Below, in pieces: positions 21,051-31,095 of a stretch of DNA of 47,113 bases; position 1 is the stretch's first letter, and every line of letters begins with the position of its first letter. A model generated the notes under the pieces. The model searched no databases, was not told the DNA's origin, and saw nothing but the letters and a program-made list of their open reading frames with translations. The translations under genes were made by a program, and so were the position numbers. Source of the stretch: an uncultured Flavobacteriaceae bacterium (GTDB lineage Bacteria; Bacteroidota; Bacteroidia; Flavobacteriales; Flavobacteriaceae); assembly GCA_913020475.1 (NCBI GenBank), contig CAJVZM010000002.1, positions 1 through 47,113 on the forward strand, read 5' to 3'.

Positions 21051-21797
21051 ATGCTAACCATAGAAAATCTTAATGCTAAAGTAGAAGGAAAACAAATTCT
21101 CAACGGTATTGACTTGGATGTCAAAGCTGGAGAGGTACATGCCATCATGGGGCCTAATGGTTCTGGAAAAAGTACCCTTTCTTCCGTTATCGCTGGCCAT
21201 CAAGATTACGAAGTCAATCAAGGTACAATGCTTTTGGAAGGAGAAGACTTAGCCGAATTGTCTCCCGAAGAACGTGCCCACAAAGGTATCTTTCTCTCCT
21301 TTCAATACCCTATTGAAATCCCTGGGGTAAGCGTTACTAACTTTATCAAAACCGCCATCAATGCCTCCCGAAAAGCAAAGGGACTGGAGGACATGGCCGC
21401 CAATGAAATGTTAAAGAAGATCAGAGAGAAATCTTCACTTTTGGAAATTGATTCCCGTTTCCTCTCCCGTTCACTGAACGAGGGATTCTCTGGTGGAGAA
21501 AAAAAACGAAACGAGATTTTTCAAATGGCTATGTTGGAACCGAAACTGGCGATACTTGACGAAACCGATTCTGGCTTGGACATTGACGCATTGAAAATTG
21601 TGGCCAACGGGGTTAATAAATTGCGCTCCAATGATAACGCAATCATAGTCATTACCCACTATCAAAGATTATTGGAATATATAATCCCCGATTTTGTACA
21701 CGTACTTTTTGACGGGAAAATTGTCAAATCAGGAACCAAGGATTTGGCTATAGAATTGGAAGAAAAAGGCTACGACTGGATTAAAGAAATGGCATAA
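21051..21797 (+). CDS. sufC: Fe-S cluster assembly ATPase SufC
   Basis: 248 aa; Walker A GPNGSGKST, FSGGEKKRNE, LAILDETDSGLDID. Confidence 0.97.
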   Translation: MLTIENLNAKVEGKQILNGIDLDVKAGEVHAIMGPNGSGKSTLSSVIAGHQDYEVNQGTMLLEGEDLAELSPEERAHKGIFLSFQYPIEIPGVSVTNFIKTAINASRKAKGLEDMAANEMLKKIREKSSLLEIDSRFLSRSLNEGFSGGEKKRNEIFQMAMLEPKLAILDETDSGLDIDALKIVANGVNKLRSNDNAIIVITHYQRLLEYIIPDFVHVLFDGKIVKSGTKDLAIELEEKGYDWIKEMA

Positions 21798-21799
21798 AT

Positions 21800-23119
21800 T
21801 TGATGGAGTTTAAGGAAAAATTATTGGCCTCTCATTTAGCTTTTGAAGAAAGGATAGACTTCTCTGATCCTGTTCATCAAACCAGATTGGAATCACTGAA
21901 AACCTTTGAAGAAATGGGTTTCCCTTCTCGTAAAGATGAAGCGTGGAAATATACCTCCCTCAATGCCATAGTACGACAAGATTACGCCCTTTTCCCTAAA
22001 AAAGAAAGCACTATACAACTAAAAAAAGTTAAGAAATACTTCCTTTATGAAATAGATACCTACAAGGTAGTTTTCATCGATGGTGTTTACAGCCCTTTTT
22101 TATCAGATACTACCCATGACGGCTTGGACGTATGTCTTATGTCTGCTGCCCTGTCCAAGGCCAAATACAGAAAACTTATCGACACCTATTTCAATAAAAT
22201 CACTAATAAAGATGACAGCCTTACAGCCCTAAACACCTCCTACACCCAAGAGGGAGCTTATGTTTACATTCCCAAGAGTGTGGTGGCTGAAAAGCCCATT
22301 GAAATAATTCATTTTTCCACGGGAAAAGAAAAAGCCTTGTGGCTGCAACCCAGAAACCTGATTGTGATCGATCAAAATGCTCAAGTTCAAATCCTGGAGC
22401 GACACCAAAGTCTCAAAGATCACAATATAGTTACCAATTCAGTTACAGAAATTTATGCCCATCAGGATACCTTTGTAGATTATTATAAAATCCAAAATGA
22501 TCTCAATACTGCCTCTCTCATTGACAACACCTATATTTCCCAAGAGAAAAACAGTAATGTAAGGGTGCATACCTTTTCGTTAGGGGGTAAATTGATCCGT
22601 AATAATTTAAATTTTTTCCTTAGAGGGCAATACTGTCATTCCACCCTCAAGGGGGTCACCTTATTGGAAGACCAACAGCATGTTGATCACTACACTTTAG
22701 TAGACCACGCTTCGCCTAACTGCGAAAGTCATCAAGATTACAAAGGAGTTTTTTCTGAAGGATCCAAAGGGGTGTTCAATGGTAAAATCCATGTAGATCA
22801 AATCGCTCAAAAAACCAACGCTTTCCAACAAAACAACAACATACTTCTTGATGACAAAGCTATGGTCAATACCAAACCACAATTGGAGATTTTTGCCGAT
22901 GACGTAAAATGCTCTCACGGTTGTACGGTAGGACAATTGGATGAAGATGCGTTGTTTTATTTACGTTCAAGAGGAATTCCCAAAAAAGAAGCCAATGCTT
23001 TGATGACCTATGCCTTTGCAAACAATGTATTGGAAAGCGTAGAATTACCCATTTTGAAAAAACGCATCAACAAATTGATTGCTAAAAAATTAGGGGTCAA
23101 TCTTGGATTTGATTTATAG
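21800..23119 (+). CDS. sufD: Fe-S cluster assembly protein SufD
   Basis: 439 aa; DEAWKYTSL, CSHGCTVGQLDEDALFYLRSRG. Confidence 0.96.
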   Translation: MMEFKEKLLASHLAFEERIDFSDPVHQTRLESLKTFEEMGFPSRKDEAWKYTSLNAIVRQDYALFPKKESTIQLKKVKKYFLYEIDTYKVVFIDGVYSPFLSDTTHDGLDVCLMSAALSKAKYRKLIDTYFNKITNKDDSLTALNTSYTQEGAYVYIPKSVVAEKPIEIIHFSTGKEKALWLQPRNLIVIDQNAQVQILERHQSLKDHNIVTNSVTEIYAHQDTFVDYYKIQNDLNTASLIDNTYISQEKNSNVRVHTFSLGGKLIRNNLNFFLRGQYCHSTLKGVTLLEDQQHVDHYTLVDHASPNCESHQDYKGVFSEGSKGVFNGKIHVDQIAQKTNAFQQNNNILLDDKAMVNTKPQLEIFADDVKCSHGCTVGQLDEDALFYLRSRGIPKKEANALMTYAFANNVLESVELPILKKRINKLIAKKLGVNLGFDL

Positions 23120-23122
23120 CCC

Positions 23123-24334
23123 ATGGACGTTCAAAAAATCCGTAAAGATTTTCCCATTTTAGCTAGGGAAGTAAACGGCAAGCAGTTGGTTTATTTCGAC
23201 AATGCCGCTACTTCACAAACACCCGTCCAGGTGATCGACACAATAGTCGATTACTACAAAAAATATAATGCCAACATTCACCGTGGAGTACATTCGCTTA
23301 GTCAAGAGGCCACCGATGCTTATGAGGCGGCTCGCCAAAAAATTCAAAAACATTTCAACGCCGCCCAACTCCACGAGATCATTTTTACTTCTGGTACTAC
23401 ACATTCAATAAATGTGGTAAGTAATGGATATGCCCAGTTGTTGAACCAGGGCGACGAACTGATCGTTTCTGCCCTGGAGCACCATTCCAATATTGTTCCT
23501 TGGCAAATGCTTTGCGAAAAAACAGGAGCAATACTAAAAGTCATCCCTATGAACGAGGAGGGAGTATTGCTCATGGATGAATACGACAAACTGCTGTCAG
23601 ACAAAACCCGATTGGTATTTGTCAATCATGTTTCCAATGCTTTGGGAACCGTCAATCCTATTGAAAATATTATCGACAAAGCCCATGCCCGGGGAGCAGA
23701 GGTTTTGATCGATGGCGCCCAGGCCTCCCCCCACATCCAAGCTGACGTTCAGGCCTTGAATGTGGACTACTATGTTACTTCTGCCCATAAGCTTTGTGGT
23801 CCGACTGGAATAGGAATGCTCTATGGTAAAGAATCTGCTCTCAATCGATTGCCCCCCTATCAAGGTGGAGGAGAAATGATAGCCGAAGTTACTTTTGAAA
23901 AAACCACCTATGCTGATCTTCCCCATAAATTTGAGGCAGGGACTCCCAATATCGCAGGAGGAATTGCTTTTGGTGCTGCATTGGACTACATCAATAACAT
24001 AGGGATGGATCAGATTGCGGCTTACGAGGAAGAGCTCTTGAATTATGCCACCAAAGCACTCCAAAAAATACCTCATCTAAAAGTTTATGGCACTGCTCCC
24101 CAGAAAACAGCAGTAATCTCTTTCAATGTGGAGGGTATTCACCCGTATGATATCGGTAGTATTTTGGATAAACTCGGCATTGCTGTTAGAACTGGACACC
24201 ACTGCGCCCAGCCCATTATGGACTATTACCAAATCCCCGGAACGGTCAGGGCCTCTTTTTCCTTTTACAATACCCTTGAAGAGATCGACAGCATGGTGGA
24301 GGCCCTCAAGAGGGCTATTCAAATGTTACAATAA
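23123..24334 (+). CDS. sufS: Cysteine desulfurase SufS
   Basis: 403 aa; YFDNAATSQTP, TSAHKLCGPTGIG PLP lysine, RTGHHCAQP active-site cysteine. Confidence 0.97.
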   Translation: MDVQKIRKDFPILAREVNGKQLVYFDNAATSQTPVQVIDTIVDYYKKYNANIHRGVHSLSQEATDAYEAARQKIQKHFNAAQLHEIIFTSGTTHSINVVSNGYAQLLNQGDELIVSALEHHSNIVPWQMLCEKTGAILKVIPMNEEGVLLMDEYDKLLSDKTRLVFVNHVSNALGTVNPIENIIDKAHARGAEVLIDGAQASPHIQADVQALNVDYYVTSAHKLCGPTGIGMLYGKESALNRLPPYQGGGEMIAEVTFEKTTYADLPHKFEAGTPNIAGGIAFGAALDYINNIGMDQIAAYEEELLNYATKALQKIPHLKVYGTAPQKTAVISFNVEGIHPYDIGSILDKLGIAVRTGHHCAQPIMDYYQIPGTVRASFSFYNTLEEIDSMVEALKRAIQMLQ

Positions 24335-24350
24335 ATCACTAATTTTGAGT

Positions 24351-24776
24351 ATGGAGACCATACAAGAGGTACAAGAAGAAATTGTAGAGGAGTTTTCCAT
24401 GTTCGAGGACTGGATGCAACGTTATGAGTACATGATTGAGTTGGGGAAATCCCTACCCATTATAAATATTCAATATAAAACCGATGACTATATCATCAAA
24501 GGATGCCAGAGCAAAGTTTGGATTCATGCCGATTTGCAGGACGATAAACTGATTTTTACCGCCGACAGCGATGCCATCATTACCAAAGGGATCATCGCCA
24601 TTTTGATACGGGCGTTTTCCCACCAACATCCCGATGCCATTCTCGAAGCAGGAACTGAATTCATTGATAAAATCGGCTTAAAGGAACATTTGTCTCCCAC
24701 CCGAGCCAATGGCTTGGTCTCAATGATCAAACAATTAAAAATGTATGCCATCGCTTTTAAAACACAATTGAACTAA
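24351..24776 (+). CDS. sufE: SufE family cysteine desulfuration protein
   Basis: ATG at 24351 (METIQEVQEEIVEEFSMFEDWMQRYEYMIELGKSLP); IIKGCQSKVW. The track ORF from 24126 over-extends into sufS. Confidence 0.94.
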   Translation: METIQEVQEEIVEEFSMFEDWMQRYEYMIELGKSLPIINIQYKTDDYIIKGCQSKVWIHADLQDDKLIFTADSDAIITKGIIAILIRAFSHQHPDAILEAGTEFIDKIGLKEHLSPTRANGLVSMIKQLKMYAIAFKTQLN

Positions 24777-24778
24777 TC

Positions 24779-25105
24779 ATGTCACAAGAAATCACCGAAA
24801 CGGCCGAACTGGGGGACAAAATTGTAAAAGTGCTCAAGACTATTTTTGACCCCGAAATACCAGTAGACATCTATGAACTGGGCTTGATTTATGACGTTTT
24901 TGTCAACGAAGATGCAGATGTCAAAATACTGATGACCCTCACCACTCCCAACTGCCCAGTGGCAGAGACTCTCCCCCGTGAAGTGGAAGAAAAAGTAAAG
25001 TCGTTGGACCAGGTAAAGGATGCAGAGGTAGAAATTACCTTTGACCCCCCTTGGTCTCAAGACCTGATGAGCGAAGAAGCCAAATTGGAATTAGGAATGC
25101 TATAA
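24779..25105 (+). CDS. SUF-associated MIP18/DUF59 family protein (SufT-like)
   Basis: 108 aa; KTIFDPEIPVDIYELGLIYDV, TTPNCPVAETLPREVE, FDPPWSQDLMSEEAK. Confidence 0.93.
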   Translation: MSQEITETAELGDKIVKVLKTIFDPEIPVDIYELGLIYDVFVNEDADVKILMTLTTPNCPVAETLPREVEEKVKSLDQVKDAEVEITFDPPWSQDLMSEEAKLELGML

Positions 25106-25615
25106 ATGCCAGATACCATTGTCAATCGTGTGGCTGCAAGTGCCTTAATTACTTTCGATCTTGAAAAACTATATCAAATCGGAAGGCGACAATCCATTGA
25201 CATATCTCAGTGGTTACATGAAGGACTCCTGCTCAAAGAAAAGGAATTCCGAACTCAACTCACGACCCATGATTGGAGCGTTTATCAAGATCAATTCATC
25301 GCATTGTATTGTTCTACAGATGCCATCCTTCCTGCTTGGGCTGCCATGTTGGTTACCACTCATCTACAACCCTATGCACGAAAAGTTGTTTTGGGAACCC
25401 TTAATGATTTAGAGGTACAGCTATTTGCCGAAGAAATTCAACTCTTGGACATATCTCAATACAAAGATAAACCCGTTATTATCAAAGGGTGTAGTGACAA
25501 AACTGTTCCCCATGATGCCTTCATTCAACTAATTACAAAATTACAACCCGTTGTCAAAAGTCTTTTTTATGGAGAAGCCTGTTCCTCTGTTCCCCTTTAC
25601 AAAAAAAAGAAATAG
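25106..25615 (+). CDS. DUF2480 family protein (end of suf operon)
   Basis: 169 aa; VNRVAASALITFDLE, CSTDAILPAWAAMLVTTHLQPYA, VIIKGCSDKTVP, YGEACSSVPLYKKKK as recalled for DUF2480. Immediately follows sufT. Confidence 0.82.
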   Translation: MPDTIVNRVAASALITFDLEKLYQIGRRQSIDISQWLHEGLLLKEKEFRTQLTTHDWSVYQDQFIALYCSTDAILPAWAAMLVTTHLQPYARKVVLGTLNDLEVQLFAEEIQLLDISQYKDKPVIIKGCSDKTVPHDAFIQLITKLQPVVKSLFYGEACSSVPLYKKKK

Positions 25616-25616
25616 T

Positions 25617-25624
25617 TACTTTTG
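25617..25624 (+). promoter_or_regulatory. Candidate -7 box TACTTTTG upstream of glycosyltransferase gene
   Basis: Exact TAnnTTTG overlapping the DUF2480 stop region, 16 nt before the TTG start at 25641. Confidence 0.3.
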
Positions 25625-25640
25625 AGATAATTGCTGACTA

Positions 25641-26918
25641 TTGAAAGATTTCAATAAGGTTTTGATTCTGACATACTACTGGCCACCCTCGGGAGGCTCA
25701 GGAGTGCAGCGCTGGATGTATTTTGCCAAATACCTCAAAGCCTTAGGGTGGGAACTTAGTGTCATTACCGTCGATGAAAAACAAGCCTCCTATCCCGTTT
25801 TGGATCACCAGTTATTGGAGGAGGTCAAAGACATTGCAGTACTCAAAACGGACACCAAAGAACCCCTAAAAATATATTCTAAACTCATTAGTGGTTCCCG
25901 CAAAAAAGTGATTCCTCAAGGACATGTAAATAAAAAAGGGTGGATGGCCAAATTTTCCGCATTCATCAGGGGGAATTTTTTTATTCCCGATGCGCGAATA
26001 GGATGGAATACCTTCGCTCTATCCGAAGCAAAAAAACTTATTCAAAAAGAGGGCATTCAAAAAGTAATCACCACCGGGCCACCTCATTCCAGCCATTTGG
26101 TCGGACTCCAGCTCAAAGCCCAATTCGACATCCAGTGGTGGGCTGATTTTCGTGACCCTTGGACCGATATCTTTTACAATAAAGACCTCTATCGAACTGT
26201 TTTAGCTCAAAAGAAAGACGTCAGTTGGGAAAGTAAAGTCCTTCAAAATGCCGATGGTATATTTACTACAGTGGGGGGAAATTTCGTTCAAAAATTGACA
26301 ATTAAAGCCCCTAACCAAAAGTTTCATATACTGCCCAATGGCTATGATCAGGATTTGATATTGGCTGTCCCTAAAACTTCTATAAAACCCTTTCACATCG
26401 TATACACGGGTTTGTTGACCGATAATCAAGACTATATTCCTGTGATCAAAGTACTCAACGAAATGGCCGATCATCCCTATATTCGACTTTCTTTGGCTGG
26501 AAATATCAATGATCACATTTTGGAGAATATCCGACAAACGGCCCCCAAAATTGAGATTGATTTCAAGGGTTATCTTCCCCACAAAGAAGCCATTGCATTG
26601 ATGAAAAGTGGAGATTTGTTACTCAACTTTATTTTTAAAGGAGCCGATCTAGACATGATATCTGGGAAATTACTGGAGTATCTAGCTACAGAAGTTCCTG
26701 TGCTTTCTATCGGTGATCCCCAATCTGAAGCTGGAAAATTATTAAGTCTAGCTTCTTTTGCTCAAATGATCGATGCGGAAGATATTGAGGCCATAAAAGC
26801 CTTTATAGAGAAAGCCTTCCGCAAAAAAAACAAGGCCCGCAATCAGATGGCAGATATTAAAAAATGGAGCAGGGAAAACATTGCTGTTTCACTGAGTGTC
26901 GTTTTGGAGAAAAGCTAG
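25641..26918 (+). CDS. Glycosyltransferase (GT4-like, group 1)
   Basis: 425 aa, apparent TTG start; LILTYYWPPSGGSGVQRWMYFAKYL, WWADFRDPWTD, LPNGYDQD, GKLLEYLATEVPVL. Confidence 0.85.
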   Translation: MKDFNKVLILTYYWPPSGGSGVQRWMYFAKYLKALGWELSVITVDEKQASYPVLDHQLLEEVKDIAVLKTDTKEPLKIYSKLISGSRKKVIPQGHVNKKGWMAKFSAFIRGNFFIPDARIGWNTFALSEAKKLIQKEGIQKVITTGPPHSSHLVGLQLKAQFDIQWWADFRDPWTDIFYNKDLYRTVLAQKKDVSWESKVLQNADGIFTTVGGNFVQKLTIKAPNQKFHILPNGYDQDLILAVPKTSIKPFHIVYTGLLTDNQDYIPVIKVLNEMADHPYIRLSLAGNINDHILENIRQTAPKIEIDFKGYLPHKEAIALMKSGDLLLNFIFKGADLDMISGKLLEYLATEVPVLSIGDPQSEAGKLLSLASFAQMIDAEDIEAIKAFIEKAFRKKNKARNQMADIKKWSRENIAVSLSVVLEKS

Positions 26919-26927
26919 TATTGCATT

Positions 26928-27275
26928 TTAACCAATAAAATCATCCCTAACGGGACTAAAAGCGTCGATGAGTTCTCCTTCCTCGAGACATACTGCACCG
27001 TGAAGGGTATTGGGAGGTACGTAAAACGAATCCCCTTTTTCCAATCTTTGTGTTACCCCATCGATGCTGATTTCAAACACACCCGACCCTATAAGGGTGG
27101 ACTGGGAGTGTTGATGTTGGTGTTCCACCCCTATGCCACCTTTTTCAAAATGCACTTGAACCAACATGAGTTGATTGTCATAACCCAAGATTTTTCTTTT
27201 GATCTTTGGTTCTACCTCTTCCCAAGCTGTATAGGATGTCTTTAAAAACAGTTTACTCGGTTTGATATTTTTCAT
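26928..27275 (-). CDS. Cupin-domain protein
   Basis: 115 aa; GGIGVEHQHQHSQSTLIGSGVFEISIDG...GDSFYVPPNTLHGAVC. Confidence 0.88.
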   Translation of the reverse strand: MKNIKPSKLFLKTSYTAWEEVEPKIKRKILGYDNQLMLVQVHFEKGGIGVEHQHQHSQSTLIGSGVFEISIDGVTQRLEKGDSFYVPPNTLHGAVCLEEGELIDAFSPVRDDFIG

Positions 27276-27284
27276 TTGATGGGC

Positions 27285-27866
27285 TTAATTATCGGGATTG
27301 AATTTTTCAAAATATTCTGCAACTTTAACAGGGATCAAATTCGTAAACGGTTTTTTATTTTTAATAACATTTCGAATCTCGGTCGCAGAAACTTCCACCA
27401 AATCTGCATCAAAATAATGAATCTTTGGATGTTTTAAAAGTTTTGTAGGGATCTTGTCGGATTGGGAGCGTGGATAAACAAAGATTTGAAACTGATCCAA
27501 AATTTGGTTGTGCTCTTTCCATCGGTCGAACATTGCCACATTGTCTTGGCCCATTAGAAGGGTAAATTGATTTTCTGGATATTTTTTTTTCAGATGGTTT
27601 AAGCTATCAAGCGTGTAATTGGGTTTGGGCAGATCGAATTCTTCAGAACAGGCTTTAAGTTTAGGATTGCCCTCAATTGCCAATTCAACCATGGCCAATC
27701 GGTGGTGGTTTTCCATCAAACTGCTTTTTTCTTTGAATGGACTTTGGGAACTGATTACCAACCATACTTCTGTCAAATTACTGTTTTGGGTAAAAAAATT
27801 GGCCACTGCCAAATGCCCCTTGTGGATGGGATTAAAGGATCCAAAAAACAGCCCGATATTTTTCAT
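27285..27866 (-). CDS. nadD: Nicotinate-nucleotide adenylyltransferase
   Basis: 193 aa; GLFFGSFNPIHKGHL, VSATEIRN. Confidence 0.94.
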   Translation of the reverse strand: MKNIGLFFGSFNPIHKGHLAVANFFTQNSNLTEVWLVISSQSPFKEKSSLMENHHRLAMVELAIEGNPKLKACSEEFDLPKPNYTLDSLNHLKKKYPENQFTLLMGQDNVAMFDRWKEHNQILDQFQIFVYPRSQSDKIPTKLLKHPKIHYFDADLVEVSATEIRNVIKNKKPFTNLIPVKVAEYFEKFNPDN

Positions 27867-27869
27867 TAC

Positions 27870-28442
27870 TTATACTTGGTCTAAAAATGCTTTGACCCTG
27901 TCTGAGAAGTTTTTTTTGCAAATCTCCAGATCATCATTTATTAGCAAAAAATCGAATTTTGAACCTTGTTCGATTTCCATTTTTGCTTTAGCAATTCGCT
28001 CTTTAAGCACTGCCTCACTTTCAGTCCCTCTTGAGCGCAGTCGTTGCTCCAAAATATCCAAACTAGGTGTTTGTATAAAAATAGCTAAGGTCTGGTCGGG
28101 GTATTGGGATTTGATATTCAGACCTCCGACTACGTCTACATCAAAAATAACGTGTTGTCCTTTTGACCATTTTTTTTCCAGTTCAGACTTCAAGGTTCCA
28201 TAAAACTTTCCCGGATAAACTTCTTCGTATTCTACAAAAGCTTCCGCCTCAACTTGTTTTTTAAAATCGTCCAATTCTAAAAAATGGTAATCTACACCAT
28301 CCTGCTCTTTACTACGTGGGGTACGAGAGGTTGCCGAAATAGAAAAAGACAAAGGAAGGTTTTGGCTCAATAAGGATTGAACCAAAGTGGTTTTACCACT
28401 ACCCGATGGGGCCGATACGACAATGAGTTTTCCTTTTTTCAA
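27870..28442 (-). CDS. gmk: Guanylate kinase
   Basis: 190 aa; VVSAPSGSGKTTLV, SATSRTPRSKEQDGVDYHF. Confidence 0.96.
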   Translation of the reverse strand: MKKGKLIVVSAPSGSGKTTLVQSLLSQNLPLSFSISATSRTPRSKEQDGVDYHFLELDDFKKQVEAEAFVEYEEVYPGKFYGTLKSELEKKWSKGQHVIFDVDVVGGLNIKSQYPDQTLAIFIQTPSLDILEQRLRSRGTESEAVLKERIAKAKMEIEQGSKFDFLLINDDLEICKKNFSDRVKAFLDQV

Positions 28443-29300
28443 TTATAATACATTCAATAATTGCTCCTTCATTTTTTCCAATTCATCCTTCATCTGGATG
28501 ACCAGCTTTTGAAGTCCTGCATGATTAGCTTTTGATCCAATGGTATTGATCTCTCTTCCAACCTCTTGTGCTATAAATCCGAGTTTTTTACCATTGGAAG
28601 TTTCGCTGTCCAAAGTCTTTTTAAAATAATCAATATGATTTTTGAGCCGGACTTTCTCTTCGGTGATGTCGTATTTTTCCAAATAATAAATCAGCTCCTG
28701 CTCAAACCGATTTTGATCAACTTCAGTAGGGAGGCTTTCCAAAGCAGAGTTTAATTTTTCTTTGATTTTGGTTCTCCTCTGGGGATCAATGATTTCTACT
28801 TCTTCAAGAAGCCTTTCCAGATTGACCAATCTTTTATTGAATTCGATTTCTAGAATTTTTCCTTCATCAGACCGGAATCCATTCAGGGCATCTATAGCTT
28901 TTTTCAATAAACTTTCGATCAATTCAATTTCAGGTTCATCAAAATCTTTGACCTCAGTTTTGAGCGTGTCGGGCAGCTTAAGGGCAATTTTGAGCAACTC
29001 CAAACGATTTCCGTCTTCTATACTTCTAAGCTGTTCGATGTATTGATTAACCGTACCTATATGAATGGTTTTGGCAGTGGATTCACTAATGTTTTCGATG
29101 TTAAGATTCAAATCGATCTTACCCCTTTTGAGAAATTCTCCTGTGATCTTTTTGAGTTGAATTTCGATTTCCCTGACATGAACAGGCAGCCGGGCATTGA
29201 TTTCCAGGCCCTTGTTGTTAAGTGATCGCAACTCAAACACATAGTTTTTGTTTTCAAACTGGATTTCGGCTTTCCCAAAGCCGGTCATCGATTGAATCAT
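28443..29300 (-). CDS. YicC family protein
   Basis: 285 aa; MIQSMTGFGKAE..., ELRSLNNKGLEI, FIAQEVGREINTIGSKA; typical neighbour of gmk. Confidence 0.93.
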   Translation of the reverse strand: MIQSMTGFGKAEIQFENKNYVFELRSLNNKGLEINARLPVHVREIEIQLKKITGEFLKRGKIDLNLNIENISESTAKTIHIGTVNQYIEQLRSIEDGNRLELLKIALKLPDTLKTEVKDFDEPEIELIESLLKKAIDALNGFRSDEGKILEIEFNKRLVNLERLLEEVEIIDPQRRTKIKEKLNSALESLPTEVDQNRFEQELIYYLEKYDITEEKVRLKNHIDYFKKTLDSETSNGKKLGFIAQEVGREINTIGSKANHAGLQKLVIQMKDELEKMKEQLLNVL

Positions 29301-29306
29301 AGGCTG

Positions 29307-30032
29307 CTACAATTCACGGATTTTTATGTTGCGATAGCTGACACCATCACCGTGATCTTGAAGTCCTATTTTTCCCGTTTTGAATTTGGCAAAATCATCC
29401 CAGTCACTGAATTTGGAATTGGCCACCAAAGTATCCCAATCCGGTCCAGTTAACGAAAAAGTTACTATTTCCACATCGTTGAGTTTAACACTTGCCTTAT
29501 TGGTGTTGTAATTGATTGAAATTAAAACGTGATTCCACTCTCCAGCAGGTTTGCATGCTTCCTGAGTGGGCTGAACCATATCGTAAAGTGCTCCCGCTTG
29601 ATGAAACTTTGGTTTTTTAAATGAGTCTGGATGACGCTCATTATCCAATACTTGGATTTCTGGTCCTGTTTGATAGGGAGTTTTGTAACCCTCTCCTTCT
29701 TTTACTCCCCAAAAAATACCGCTGTTTCCTCCTTCAACAATTTTCCATTCAATGGAAAGTTCAAAGTTGGTATATTCCTTGTCCGTTACAATGTTATTGC
29801 CTTTTCCACTTCCAGTACCATCGGGCAATACCATAGCTCCGTCCTCTATTATCCAGGCCGAACTCATTTCGGTTTCATTAAATTGATGCCAACCTTTGAA
29901 GGTAACTCCATCGAATAGATCTACCCATTCATTCTGAGCCGGGGCAGCTTCTGCAGTTACTTTCTTTTTTTTAGGGGTTTGATTACAGGCCAAAATTAGG
30001 GACACAAATACAATTAATAATATTTTTTTCAT
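29307..30032 (-). CDS. DUF1080 / 3-keto-disaccharide hydrolase-like lipoprotein
   Basis: 241 aa; lipobox SLILAC; WVDLFDGVTFKGWHQF, GGNSGIFWGV, GPEIQVLDNERHPD, GKIGLQDHGDGVSYRNIKIREL. Confidence 0.9.
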   Translation of the reverse strand: MKKILLIVFVSLILACNQTPKKKKVTAEAAPAQNEWVDLFDGVTFKGWHQFNETEMSSAWIIEDGAMVLPDGTGSGKGNNIVTDKEYTNFELSIEWKIVEGGNSGIFWGVKEGEGYKTPYQTGPEIQVLDNERHPDSFKKPKFHQAGALYDMVQPTQEACKPAGEWNHVLISINYNTNKASVKLNDVEIVTFSLTGPDWDTLVANSKFSDWDDFAKFKTGKIGLQDHGDGVSYRNIKIREL

Positions 30033-30042
30033 TTGTTTAAAA

Positions 30043-31095
30043 TTAAATATTGAGAATTTTTTTTAGGTGATTTTCATCGATATCGGTACCGGCAAAGTCA
30101 TCAAAAGTCTTTTGAGTAGCCTCGATGATGTGAGATTTAATAAAGGGTGCGCCTTCTCTTGCCCCTTGCTCGGGACTTTTGATACAGCATTCCCATTCCA
30201 TTACTGCCCAAACATCGCAGCCGTATTCTGTGAGCTTAGTAAAAATGGTTTTAAAATCGATTTGTCCGTCACCGGGAGAACGATAGCGCCCTGCACGATC
30301 AATCCAATCGCCGTAGCCTCCAAAGGCTCCTTTTTTTCCATTTGGTTTAAATTCCGAATCTTTAACGTGGAAAGATTTGATGAACTCGTGATAGTGGTCG
30401 ATGTATTCTATATAATCTAGTTGTTGGAGAACAAAATGACTCGGATCATAAAGAATGTTAACTCTTTTGTGATTTCTAGTAGCTTCCAAAAAGCGTTCAA
30501 AGGTTACCCCATCGTGGAGGTCTTCACCGGGATGGATTTCGTAGCAAACATCAACTCCGTTTTCATCGAAGGTGTTGAGGATGGGGAGCCATCTTTCAGC
30601 CAATTCTTTAAACCCCATTTCGACCAATCCCTCGGGGCGTTGAGGCCAAGGGTGCCAAGTGTGCCATAATAGGGCACCGGAGAAAGTCGCATGGGCGTTC
30701 AGTCCCAATCGATTACTTGCTTTGGCAGCTTTTTTAAGAGTTTCTATAGCCCATTGTGTTCTGGCCTTGGGATTGTTTCTGAAGGCATCGGGGGCGAAGC
30801 TATCAAACATTAAGTCGTAAGCAGGATGAACAGCGACCAATTGTCCTTGAAGGTGGGTGGAAAGTTCTGTGATTTCCAACCCATAGGAATTGATTTTGCC
30901 TTTTAGTTCATCGCAATAGGTTTGGCTTTCGGCAGCCTTATCCAAATCGATTAAAAAACCCTCCCATGTGGGAATTTGAATCCCTTTATAACCAAGGTTG
31001 GCAGCCCACTGGCACATACCGTCTAGTGAATTAAAGGGAGCCTGTTTATCCACAAACTGCGCCAAAAAAACCGCAGGTCCCTTTACGGTCTTCAT
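30043..31095 (-). CDS. Sugar phosphate isomerase/epimerase (xylose isomerase-like TIM barrel)
   Basis: MKTVKGPAVFLAQF...; CYEIHPGED, ILYDPSHF, FHVKDSEF, WECC. Start at 31095 gives an ATGA overlap with the upstream gene; the track start is 31116. Confidence 0.9.
   Translation of the reverse strand: MKTVKGPAVFLAQFVDKQAPFNSLDGMCQWAANLGYKGIQIPTWEGFLIDLDKAAESQTYCDELKGKINSYGLEITELSTHLQGQLVAVHPAYDLMFDSFAPDAFRNNPKARTQWAIETLKKAAKASNRLGLNAHATFSGALLWHTWHPWPQRPEGLVEMGFKELAERWLPILNTFDENGVDVCYEIHPGEDLHDGVTFERFLEATRNHKRVNILYDPSHFVLQQLDYIEYIDHYHEFIKSFHVKDSEFKPNGKKGAFGGYGDWIDRAGRYRSPGDGQIDFKTIFTKLTEYGCDVWAVMEWECCIKSPEQGAREGAPFIKSHIIEATQKTFDDFAGTDIDENHLKKILNI

Noticed and set aside
23597-24076. 159-aa minus-strand ORF antisense to sufS
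   Set aside because: Entirely within sufS with no domain-like sequence; shadow ORF.
24126-24350. N-terminal extension of the sufE ORF into sufS
   Set aside because: Extension is out of frame over the sufS coding end and does not resemble SufE; ATG at 24351 gives a normal SufE N-terminus.
27619-28203. 194-aa plus-strand ORF antisense to nadD/gmk
   Set aside because: Spans the ends of two well-supported minus-strand genes and has no recognisable domain; shadow ORF.
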